DNA from: Occallatibacter gabretensis
Lineage (GTDB): Bacteria > Acidobacteriota > Terriglobia > Terriglobales > Acidobacteriaceae
Reading direction: 5' to 3'
Length of the DNA: 64,000 nucleotides
Assembly: GCF_001449115.1 (NCBI RefSeq)
Contig: NZ_LAIJ01000007.1
Span: 1 to 64,000 of the forward strand
Positions 45,599 to 53,565 of the stretch are shown here, piece by piece (position 1 is the stretch's first letter; every line of letters starts with the position of its first letter). Below the pieces are notes generated by a model. It was given only the letters and a program-made list of their open reading frames with translations. It had not been told where the DNA came from and did not search any database. The translations under genes were made by a program, and so were the position numbers.

Positions 45599-46491
45599 CG
45601 GCTTGCTCCCATATACGAAGTCGTATACCTCGGCGCCCCAGCGCCGCTCTCGCTAATCATGGCCACAAATACATCCGCAATGCTCGGCGTTCTCACCTCG
45701 CCAAGCGCTGTAATCTGCTGGCGATCCACGCCGTTAAACAACAGCATGCTCTTCCCAAACCCCGCACGCTCATACATCGGCTTCAGTGCGCGCGCGGCCT
45801 CAATATACTCCGGCCCCACCAGCGCCTCCGTGTACCGCGTTTCGAACTCGTCCATGCTGTGGTTCAACACAATCCGGCCGCTATTCAAAAACATCACATC
45901 GGTCAGAATGTTCTGTATCTCCTCCACCTGGTGCGTGGTCACAATAATCGTCCTGCTGCCGTCAAAATAATCATTCAGCAGCGAGTCATAAAACTGCTTG
46001 CGGTACAGCAGATCCAGTCCCAGCGTCGGCTCATCCAGCACCAGCAGCCGAGCGTCAATCGCCATCACCAGCGCCAGGTGCAGCTGAGCCACCATGCCCT
46101 TCGACAGCTCCCTGACCCGGCTCCTGGGCTTGATCGCCGTCTTCGCCAGAAAACCCTCTGCCTTCGCGCGATTAAACCTCGGATGCACGCCCGCGACATA
46201 ATCCAGAGCCTGCGTCACCCGCATCCAGCGCGGCAAAATCGCCACATCGGAGATAAAGCAAACCTCGCGCATCAGCGCATCGCGTTCCGTCCACGGGTTC
46301 AACCCCAGCACCCGCAGCTCACCCTCAAACGGAGCCAGTCCCAAAATTGCATTCAGCGCCGTAGTCTTGCCCGCGCCGTTCGGCCCAATCAACCCCAGAA
46401 TGCGTCCTTCTTCCACGCGCAAGTCAATCGAGTCCAGCGCTACCGTAGTGCCATACCTCTTGCGCAGTCCATGTGCCTCAATCAATGCCAT
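45595..46491 (-). CDS. ABC transporter ATPase, YtrB-like
   Basis: 298 residues. Walker A is GPNGAGKTT, the signature is ELSKGMVAQ, Walker B is LLVLDEPTLGLD, and the H-loop is VTTHQVEEI. The C-terminal extension of about 90 residues is usual for ABC-2 exporters. It lies between the GntR gene (4 nt gap) and the permease (overlap). Confidence 0.93.
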   Translation of the reverse strand: MALIEAHGLRKRYGTTVALDSIDLRVEEGRILGLIGPNGAGKTTALNAILGLAPFEGELRVLGLNPWTERDALMREVCFISDVAILPRWMRVTQALDYVAGVHPRFNRAKAEGFLAKTAIKPRSRVRELSKGMVAQLHLALVMAIDARLLVLDEPTLGLDLLYRKQFYDSLLNDYFDGSRTIIVTTHQVEEIQNILTDVMFLNSGRIVLNHSMDEFETRYTEALVGPEYIEAARALKPMYERAGFGKSMLLFNGVDRQQITALGEVRTPSIADVFVAMISESGAGAPRYTTSYMGASR

Positions 46492-46495
46492 AGCT

Positions 46496-46885
46496 TTACC
46501 GCGCCTCCTTCATCGAACCCGAGCCATTCGCTCCATTTTGGCCAGCCAGCAGTTGCTTCGCGCTCAGTCCCAGCCGCTCAATCGTCGCGTACACCCGCGG
46601 CCATTCCTCTTCCAGAAACTTCTTCCGCTCGGCCTCAAGCAGCAATCCCTTTGCCCCATCTTTCACATACATTCCGCGCCCCCGCATCGTCTCCACCAGG
46701 CCTTCGCCTGACAGCTCCTGGTAACCCTTCAGAACCGTTAGCGGATTTACGCGATACTCCGCCGCCACGTTCCGCACAGAAGGCAATGGATCGCCCTCTT
46801 TCAGCGCGCCATCCAGTATCAGCGCCACCACGCGGTCGCGCAGCTGGCGATAAATCGGCTGACTATTGTTGAATTCAATGTCCAT
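46496..46885 (-). CDS. GntR-family regulator, YtrA subfamily
   Basis: 129 residues. A winged helix-turn-helix domain (IYRQLRDRVVALI; DPLPSVRNVAAEYRVNPLTVLKGYQEL; GRGMYVKDG) is followed by a short helical tail, as in the YtrA group that lacks a large effector domain. It probably represses its own operon and is relieved by an envelope signal. Its start lies within the end of the exported-protein gene. Confidence 0.93.
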   Translation of the reverse strand: MDIEFNNSQPIYRQLRDRVVALILDGALKEGDPLPSVRNVAAEYRVNPLTVLKGYQELSGEGLVETMRGRGMYVKDGAKGLLLEAERKKFLEEEWPRVYATIERLGLSAKQLLAGQNGANGSGSMKEAR

Positions 46886-47180
46886 AAGCCTTCCAGATAC
46901 CTTCCATCGTTTTTGTCACCCCGTTTGCAGACTCGGCCCAGCCACTCCGCGCCGCCACACAGCTCACCGCTAGACCCAGTTCCCGAACGGCCGGCCTCAA
47001 ATGCCTCATCTCACGCGCCACTGCACGCGACGCACATTCAGATGCCCGTTCCATCGTCTCTTCATTCATCCCGGCCAGCGTCTTCACCTTTTCAAATGAC
47101 TCCTCAAGCGTGAACTGAGCAGCCGATACCGCCGAAATGAGCAACAACACCGCAAGCAAACTACGCATCATCGATTCCAT
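46875..47180 (-). CDS. Small exported protein at the head of the ytr-like operon
   Basis: 101 residues with a signal peptide (MMRSLLAVLLLISAVSAAQ); GGAGG lies 5-6 nt before the ATG at 47180. The mature part is helical with two cysteines. The stop overlaps the GntR start by 11 nt, so translation is coupled. No family is recognised; an envelope sensor or accessory role is a guess from context. Confidence 0.65.
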   Translation of the reverse strand: MESMMRSLLAVLLLISAVSAAQFTLEESFEKVKTLAGMNEETMERASECASRAVAREMRHLRPAVRELGLAVSCVAARSGWAESANGVTKTMEGIWKAYGH

Positions 47181-47256
47181 CTCCCCCTCCCAGATCCATA
47201 ACGGTCGAGGTCGTTTCCCGTTTACACATGATCAAGATCACTCATGCTTACTGCTA

Positions 47257-47286
47257 TACATAACTACAACACTAACTCTCTGTCAA
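47257..47286 (-). promoter_or_regulatory. Promoter of the ytr-like operon
   Basis: On the minus strand, -35 TTGACA at 47281-47286 and -10 TATGTA at 47257-47262 with an 18-nt spacer. It lies about 77 nt before the first gene. Confidence 0.65.
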
Positions 47287-47318
47287 GCCCTTTTCTTAAA
47301 TATCTCTGGACTATGCGA

Positions 47319-47398
47319 TGTCATCCTGAGCGAATGGCGTCCCAGCCGTTCTCTTCAGGCTGGGGGTGGTGAGTCGAAGGACCTGCTTTTGCTTTTTA
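47319..47398 (+). repeat. Dispersed intergenic repeat, family A, copy 4
   Basis: Nearly the same as copy 3 from TGTCATCCTGAGCGAA to GTCGAAGGACCTGCTTTTG, differing mainly near the 5' third. Confidence 0.88.
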
Positions 47399-47418
47399 GC
47401 CAGTTACACCCCAACACA

Positions 47419-47520
47419 CGGGTGCCCCATTCATCCCGGGGCCCCACCGACAGGTCTTCGTCGGTGGGGTGGTGAAGCGCTTTTGCGCCACGGGTGGGAT
47501 AGCACGAATCCCCATGTTCC
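47419..47520 (+). repeat. Dispersed hairpin repeat, family C, copy 3
   Basis: Starts CGGGTGCCCCATTC, has the internal hairpin CCCCACCGAC/GTCGGTGGGG, and ends GGGTGGGATAGCACGAATCC. It directly follows a family A copy, as copy 1 does at 8298. Confidence 0.8.
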
Positions 47521-47576
47521 CGTTTCGATTACCTAAGCCCACCACCCTTTCGTACCCAAACGTCCCTTCAGAAAGT

Positions 47577-47616
47577 TTGCGTAGAATTACGAGGTTTTAT
47601 GCCACACTTAAAATAA
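47577..47616 (+). repeat. Dispersed 40-bp repeat, family D, copy 1
   Basis: TTGCGTAGAATTA-C-G-A-GGTTTTATG followed by ACACTTA. It matches the copy at 62502-62541 at about 33 of 40 positions. Confidence 0.75.
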
Positions 47617-47861
47617 GCAGGGAGAAAAGCGGACGAGACTCCAATGACAGACGAAGAAAGAGGAAACACATACCGCCACCCCTCCCCCACAGTCACAGCA
47701 TGCTCTCGAAATAATTGCTATAAACAATTGAACCTATTAAGGTTAATGGATAAATTGCAGCTCTCCACGTATCGCAATATGATACTTCTTCATAAATCCC
47801 GAGCCTTTGACAAACCATGATGTCGGTCCCGCTGATTCCACTACACTGAAATCAGACCGCT

Positions 47862-48848
47862 ATGTCCTTCATCAGCCTCTTTGGCAACAAGTCCGAACCC
47901 GAAAAACCCGAGCCAGAGGAACCCGAGCAGAAGAAATCCGGTTTCTTTAGCCGCATGCGCGAGGCGGTAACCCGCACCCGCGAATCCCTCGGCTCCAAAA
48001 TCGAAGGCATCGTCGCCCTCACGCGCACGGTCGACGAGTCTTCCCTCGAAGACCTCGAGATGGCGCTGCTTTCGAGCGACATCGGCGTCCAGACCACCAC
48101 CGAAATCCTTGATGCCCTCCGCGACCGCGCCAAGCGTCAGGCCATCGAAGGCGGCGAAGAACTCCGCTCGCTCCTCAAAACCCAGATTCGCTCCATCCTG
48201 GAAGCACCGCAGAAGCCCGTCGTCGATCCCGCCCAGCCGCCCCGAGTCATCTTCCTCGTCGGCGTCAACGGCACCGGCAAAACCACCACATCCGGCAAGC
48301 TGGCCGCCTGGTCCCGCGCCCAGAATCGCACCGTACTCCTCTGCGCCGCCGACACCTTCCGCGCCGCCGCCATCGAGCAGCTTGAAGTCTGGGCCACCCG
48401 CTCCGGCGTCGAAATCATCAAGACCCGCCAGGGGGGCGATCCCGCCGCCGTCCTCTACGACGCCGTCACCGCCGCCAAAGCCCGCAACATCTCAGACCTC
48501 TACGTTGACACCGCCGGCCGCCTCCATACCAAGACCGGCCTCATGGATGAGCTCGAGAAAATGCGCCGCACCGCTTCCCGGCTAATACCTGAAGCACCAC
48601 ATGAAGTTTTACTCGTAATGGATGCAACCACAGGACAAAACGGTCTTCAACAGGCGCGTCTTTTCACCCAATCCGCAGGTGTCACCGGCATCGTTCTCAC
48701 CAAGCTGGACGGCACCGCCAAAGGCGGCATCGCCGTAGCCATCGCCCGCGAGCTCAACCTCCCCGTCCGCTTCGTAGGTGTTGGCGAAAAGATGACCGAC
48801 CTGCTCGAATTCTCCCCGGAAGCCTTCGTAGACTCGCTCCTCGGTTAG
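47862..48848 (+). CDS. ftsY: Signal recognition particle receptor FtsY
   Basis: 328 residues. A short acidic A-domain ([11 protein letters not shown]) precedes the N domain and the G domain with [43 protein letters not shown] and [12 protein letters not shown]. It docks ribosome-SRP complexes at the membrane for cotranslational insertion. The short acidic domain is usual outside enterobacteria. The gene is isolated, with a 13-fold longer gap upstream than downstream (46 nt to the GH39 gene). Confidence 0.97.
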   Translation: MSFISLFGNKSEPEKPEPEEPEQKKSGFFSRMREAVTRTRESLGSKIEGIVALTRTVDESSLEDLEMALLSSDIGVQTTTEILDALRDRAKRQAIEGGEELRSLLKTQIRSILEAPQKPVVDPAQPPRVIFLVGVNGTGKTTTSGKLAAWSRAQNRTVLLCAADTFRAAAIEQLEVWATRSGVEIIKTRQGGDPAAVLYDAVTAAKARNISDLYVDTAGRLHTKTGLMDELEKMRRTASRLIPEAPHEVLLVMDATTGQNGLQQARLFTQSAGVTGIVLTKLDGTAKGGIAVAIARELNLPVRFVGVGEKMTDLLEFSPEAFVDSLLG

Positions 48849-48894
48849 CCTTTATTCTCTTGATCTTGCATCTATACCGTTGAAGGAGCCCTTC

Positions 48895-50478
48895 ATGCGC
48901 CTCCGCTTTCCCGTCCTCGCCTCAGCTCTCCTTTTCGCTGCTTCCTTCTTACCCGCCCAGCAGCCCGTCAACCTCACCATTGACGCCAACGCAACCACCA
49001 CGCCCTTCCCGCACTTCTGGGAACAAACCTTCGGCTCCGGCCGCGCCATCCTAGCCCTCCGCGACAGCTACCGCCGCGACCTCCGCACCGTAAAGGAAGC
49101 CACCAACTTTCAGTCCGTCCGCTTCCACGGCATCCTCATGGATGAAGTCGGCCTCTACGATCCCGACCGCCAGACCAAGAATCCCGGCCTTGCCGCCGTG
49201 GCCGCCAACGACGCCTCCGTCTACAACTTCTCCTATGTCGACCAGATCTACGACGGCCTCCTCGACAACGGCGTCCGCCCCTTCGTCGAGCTCAGCTTCA
49301 TGCCCCGCAAGCTCGCTGCCGATCCCAACGCCCTCCACGCCTTCTGGTATCACCCCAACGTCTCCCCGCCCGCCGATTACGCCAAATGGGACGCCATGAT
49401 CAGCGCCTTCGCCCAGCACCTCATCTCGCGCTACGGAATCGAAGAAGTCTCCACCTGGAAGTTCGAAGTCTGGAACGAGCCCAATCTCGATTTCTGGGGC
49501 GGGAATCCAAAGCAAGCCACTTACTTCGAGCTCTATGACCACACCGCCCGCGCCATCAAGTCGGTCTCGCCCCGCCTCCAGATCGGCGGACCCTCCACCG
49601 CGCAAGCCGCCTGGGTCACACCATTCCTCGCCCACGTCCACGAGAACAACGTCCCCATCGACTTCGTCTCCACCCACGTCTACGCTAATGACCTCGCAAA
49701 AGACGTCTTCGGCGCCGAGGGTTCCAATCCGGCCGAGACCATTCCCCGCGACCAGATGGTCTATCGCTCTGTGCGCAAAGTCCACGACCAGATCGCCGCC
49801 AGCGCCTTCCCGCATCTCCCGCTCATCTTCTCTGAGTACAACGCCAGCTACGCCAACGAGCCCAACATCACCGACTCCATCTACCTCGGCTCCTGGCTCG
49901 CCAACACCATCCGGCAGTGCGACGGCCTCGTAAGCAACATGGCCTACTGGTCCTTCTCGGATGTCTTCGAGGAGCAGGGCGTCGTCCGCACACCCTTCTA
50001 CGGCGGCTATGGCCTCCTTGCGGCGGACAACATCCCCAAGCCCAGCCTCAACGCCTTCCGTGCCCTGCATAAACTCGGCGATCGCCGCATAGCCGTCGAC
50101 TCCGACTCCGCACTCGCGACAACCACCGCATCCCACAGCCTCACCCTGGCTCTCTGGAACTACGCTCCACCCGACGGCACCGGCGCAACCTACACCAAGC
50201 CCGCCAGCCCAGCCGGCCCATCCAAAACCTTCCATCTCGAAATCAAAAATGCGTCCAACTCCGAGGTCACCATCTGGCGCGTCGATGAAGACCACGGCAA
50301 CGTCCTCAAAGCCTTCGACGCCATGGGCCGCCCTCCCGCCGATCTCACCCGCACTCAGATCGAGCAACTTCAGGCTGCCGGCGCCATGGCCCCACCCGAG
50401 CACACCCATCTCGTCAACGGCAAGCTCGACCTCACCATCCCCGCCCACGGTCTCGCCGTCCTCACCTTCAACCGCTAG
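48895..50478 (+). CDS. Secreted GH39 glycosidase (beta-xylosidase-like)
   Basis: 527 residues from the ATG at 48895, with AAGGAG 6 nt upstream. A signal peptide ends LPAQQ. The acid/base is Glu195 (VWNEPN) and the nucleophile is Glu314 (FSEYNAS), both in the order of clan GH-A. The HFWEQTFGSGRAILALRDSYRRDL start and the beta-sandwich ending fit family 39. It should release xylose or a similar sugar from plant polysaccharides outside the cell or in the periplasm. Confidence 0.92.
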   Translation: MRLRFPVLASALLFAASFLPAQQPVNLTIDANATTTPFPHFWEQTFGSGRAILALRDSYRRDLRTVKEATNFQSVRFHGILMDEVGLYDPDRQTKNPGLAAVAANDASVYNFSYVDQIYDGLLDNGVRPFVELSFMPRKLAADPNALHAFWYHPNVSPPADYAKWDAMISAFAQHLISRYGIEEVSTWKFEVWNEPNLDFWGGNPKQATYFELYDHTARAIKSVSPRLQIGGPSTAQAAWVTPFLAHVHENNVPIDFVSTHVYANDLAKDVFGAEGSNPAETIPRDQMVYRSVRKVHDQIAASAFPHLPLIFSEYNASYANEPNITDSIYLGSWLANTIRQCDGLVSNMAYWSFSDVFEEQGVVRTPFYGGYGLLAADNIPKPSLNAFRALHKLGDRRIAVDSDSALATTTASHSLTLALWNYAPPDGTGATYTKPASPAGPSKTFHLEIKNASNSEVTIWRVDEDHGNVLKAFDAMGRPPADLTRTQIEQLQAAGAMAPPEHTHLVNGKLDLTIPAHGLAVLTFNR

Positions 50479-50567
50479 CCACCAAAACAAGTGTCCCCTT
50501 CATGCAGCCTCTTTCGGCGCAAGAAGGGGACACAATATCTCTATCCGCCAGAAACTACAGCAGAACA

Positions 50568-53405
50568 TCAAAGTCGATCCGGCACAAACTCCTTCCCATC
50601 TTTCCCAGCCTTCACAGCCTGCTCCGCACGATCCACCACCGCATCCCTGTACTTGCGCGCATGAGGGCCTCCGCCGTTATACGCCCGCGCCGCCTCGGCC
50701 CAGCTCTTCACACTCTTGTGCTTCTCAAACACCGCCCGGATACCCACGCGAATCCAGAAGTCATAATCCTCCTCGCGCTTCTTTCCGCCATCCTTGGTCT
50801 CAAGAAACTCCTTAACCGCATCCACAAATCCCGGATAATCCAAAAACCACGGCTGCCAGTTCTTCTGCGATTTCGCCCTCAGCTCAGTCAGCCGCGCCGT
50901 ATCCGCAGCCTTCATCTTGCCCGCCTTCTCTTTCGCCACCAACGTATCCAGCTCCGTCTCCGCCGCAATCAGATCCGTCCGAACATTTTCCAGGTGATTC
51001 TTTTTGATCAAATCCGGCGCCTCTTCCTCGATCACCGGAAGCTGCTCCTCCGGCCACGAATCAATCGCCTGCAGCAGATTAAACCGGTTGAGAATTTTGT
51101 TGGTCGGCGGATCGTCCATAAAATCCCCAAATGTCCCCATCTGCGATTCCTGGTACACCATTGCCTTGATCAGGTTTGGATCCAGCGCATCCGCGCCTTT
51201 GAACTCGAACTCACCGTTGTAATGATCCACCCACTTCTTAATACTGTCGTCAAAACGGTTCAGCATCTCCCCCTGAATCAGCCGCTCATTCAACACAGAC
51301 TCCCGGCTTGACTGCAGCTTCTCGCGGTCATGCAGGTCGCTGGCAAAAGATGCCTTGGACTTTGCGCTTTTGTATGTGGGTTCGGTTTTCTTGAACGCCT
51401 CAATATCCGCTGCGCCCTTCTCCACCGTCGATTCCAGCTTGCCCAGTCCCGCACCGTATTGCGAAACCCCGGCCACCTTCGTCTGCGCCGGCTCCAGCAG
51501 ATACTTTGGCACATTGTAGGAGTCTTTTGCGGAAGCGCTGGTCACTTCAGCCGTGTTGCTCGCGTTATCCCAGCTCTTCACCGTCACCACTTCACCTGCA
51601 GGAATGTTCACAGTACCGTCACTGAAGGCTTCACGAATGCTGAACGGCTGCCCCACCATCTCCTTGCCAACATCCGCAGGGCGAATCTTCCGCTGAACTA
51701 CACTCCTCAGCCCGCGCCCCGTCCCCATCAATGCCTGCGCACTTCCCTGTGCGGGCTCTTTCATCCGCAATACCCGGTCCGCCATCGCATCAGCCTCATG
51801 CTCCAGCGGATCATTCACTGCTCCAAGAATCGCCTTGCGCTGGGGCTCAACAGCCTTACTCCCCTGCTGTGGATCGGCAGCTCCACTGCCCTGCTGCTCT
51901 TTTGCCTCCGCGTCTGCCTCAGCCTTGTCAAAGTCTTCCTTGGCCTTCGCGTTTTCAGCGTCCACATTGGCCTGCGCCGGCGCCTTGGCGTCATAAAACG
52001 GCTTGCCCAAACCATAGCGGTCGTCAAAGTGCATCACATCACCGCTTTGTGTGCCGAAATCAATGGCCCCCCATCGTGGCACAGCCTGTGCAAGACCCAG
52101 CACCACCTCGCGTGGAATGGTCAGGAAGCCCGCAGCCGGGTCCCTCTGCGACCCGTTTGGATCAAATGGACGGCTTACATCAGGCCGCAGCTTGAAGCCC
52201 GGCAAGCCACCCTTCGGAATCGCGCCGCCGAGCAGTGCATAGTCCTGCCACATCTGTTTCTTGATGTCATCAAACGCTGGCGCAGTTTCCTTAGGATGCA
52301 GCGTCACCCAATCTTTCGTCAGAAAATCCTTCAACGCGTTGTCATCCTGCATCAGCTTGAAGTATTTCTGCATGGCCTGGCTTTCCAGCGCGAGCCGGTC
52401 ATAATACTGTGCCGTCCGGTCTCGCGGAGACAACTTCTGTCCCTTCGGCAAGGTCTCCGTAGACGTGATCTGTTTGGGAATGACCGATTGTTCACCATCA
52501 ATCGGAATATTGAGTATGAACTGAGCAATGTGTTCGTAAACCTGGTTCAGTTCTTTAGTCAGCTTCTGTGGTGCGCCGGCCTCATCTCCCTGATGGGAGA
52601 TATACGGATTTTCGCCGGCATCAATATCAATCGCCACACCCGCACCATGTGGGCTCACCTGTCTCCGGTAACCTCCGATAGACTTGATCCCGAATCCGGC
52701 TGAAGGCATGGTGCTCGATTTCTTGAACTCATCATTCACCTTTGACTCAGCCGAGGTAAGCAGAGCCTGAAACTCCGGCCGAATCCCCTTTACCGGTTCC
52801 GAGCCCCCGTCAATCGCATGCCCAAGAAACTTGCCCGGCTTGATCGTCTTTTCCCAGGCCTCCACATCAGCATAGGGACCTCCAAGTCCCTTCATCTCTT
52901 TCACTACGTCATCAATCGAGAGGCCCCGGCCTTTGAACTTCTTTTTCTCGGGCTTCTTGCCCTTCTTCGGCGCACTTTTACTGTCCTTCGGCGGGTCCCG
53001 CCGAATACGGCCATCGGCTGCGCGCCCGCCATCCTGTTGCACTACATGGGCCAGCTCATGCGCCAGTAGCCGCCTGCCCGTCTCCGTTTCGGGCGCATAC
53101 TCTCCTGTGCCAAAAACAACATCGCGTCCAATCGTGTATGCGCGAGCGTCAATCGCACGCGCTGCACCGGCTGCATCTGAGTCAGCATGCACGCGTACCT
53201 TGCTGAAGTCATATTGAAATCGCGGCTGGAAGTAGTTCCGAATTTCCCCCGGTAGCGGCTGGCCCACCCCTGCCGCCACCCGCGCCGCCGCATCTACATC
53301 CAGCCGTCTGACAGCCTTCTGCTCGGTAGCCGCGCCTGCGCGGTCAGCGTCTTGCGACTTGCCTTGTTGGCCCTTTTGCCGCTTCTGCACAAAGGAATGC
53401 ATCAT
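50568..53405 (-). CDS. DUF4157 protein fused to M15 peptidase and lytic transglycosylase domains
   Basis: 945 residues. Residues about 50-125 are DUF4157 (eCIS-core metallopeptidase) with HELAH at 116-120. After a Lys-rich linker, about 160-470 look like an M15 D,D-carboxypeptidase: SPHGAGVAIDID at 251-262 and a later MHF with His459. At 532-546 there is a second DUF4157-type lead (NDPLEHEADAMADRVL). An SH3-like stretch covers about 585-640. The C-terminus has a lytic-transglycosylase core: DPNLIKAMVYQESQMG with Glu753 and AYNGGG at 908-913. It has no signal peptide. The domains point to a peptidoglycan-cutting effector or toxin; the delivery route is unknown. Confidence 0.78.
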   Translation of the reverse strand: MMHSFVQKRQKGQQGKSQDADRAGAATEQKAVRRLDVDAAARVAAGVGQPLPGEIRNYFQPRFQYDFSKVRVHADSDAAGAARAIDARAYTIGRDVVFGTGEYAPETETGRRLLAHELAHVVQQDGGRAADGRIRRDPPKDSKSAPKKGKKPEKKKFKGRGLSIDDVVKEMKGLGGPYADVEAWEKTIKPGKFLGHAIDGGSEPVKGIRPEFQALLTSAESKVNDEFKKSSTMPSAGFGIKSIGGYRRQVSPHGAGVAIDIDAGENPYISHQGDEAGAPQKLTKELNQVYEHIAQFILNIPIDGEQSVIPKQITSTETLPKGQKLSPRDRTAQYYDRLALESQAMQKYFKLMQDDNALKDFLTKDWVTLHPKETAPAFDDIKKQMWQDYALLGGAIPKGGLPGFKLRPDVSRPFDPNGSQRDPAAGFLTIPREVVLGLAQAVPRWGAIDFGTQSGDVMHFDDRYGLGKPFYDAKAPAQANVDAENAKAKEDFDKAEADAEAKEQQGSGAADPQQGSKAVEPQRKAILGAVNDPLEHEADAMADRVLRMKEPAQGSAQALMGTGRGLRSVVQRKIRPADVGKEMVGQPFSIREAFSDGTVNIPAGEVVTVKSWDNASNTAEVTSASAKDSYNVPKYLLEPAQTKVAGVSQYGAGLGKLESTVEKGAADIEAFKKTEPTYKSAKSKASFASDLHDREKLQSSRESVLNERLIQGEMLNRFDDSIKKWVDHYNGEFEFKGADALDPNLIKAMVYQESQMGTFGDFMDDPPTNKILNRFNLLQAIDSWPEEQLPVIEEEAPDLIKKNHLENVRTDLIAAETELDTLVAKEKAGKMKAADTARLTELRAKSQKNWQPWFLDYPGFVDAVKEFLETKDGGKKREEDYDFWIRVGIRAVFEKHKSVKSWAEAARAYNGGGPHARKYRDAVVDRAEQAVKAGKDGKEFVPDRL

Positions 53406-53565
53406 CTATTCTCTGGTTCAAACTCTTTTGCCTGCAAGACCAAATAAAGACCGCTCCATCTTGCTCAGTAGTGTGCGTGGAATCGAATCGTATCACGCAC
53501 CTTGAACAGGGAGATATTCCTATGTGTAGAGCTCATCTCCCTCACACTCATGGTTCTAACCTCCA

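Noticed and set aside
8211..47398. CRISPR or other regularly spaced arrays
   Set aside because: The repeats are dispersed singly with no regular spacing and no cas genes are seen.
47469..47714. An 81-codon open frame starting MVKRFCATGG
   Set aside because: It begins inside a family C repeat and runs through another repeat; no protein-like composition.
49051..50490. A 479-codon open frame antisense to the GH39 gene
   Set aside because: It has a Gly/Val/Glu-rich shadow composition and the real gene is on plus.
51330..52703. A 457-codon open frame antisense to the DUF4157 gene
   Set aside because: No signature, no start signal, and the minus-strand gene has several clear domains.
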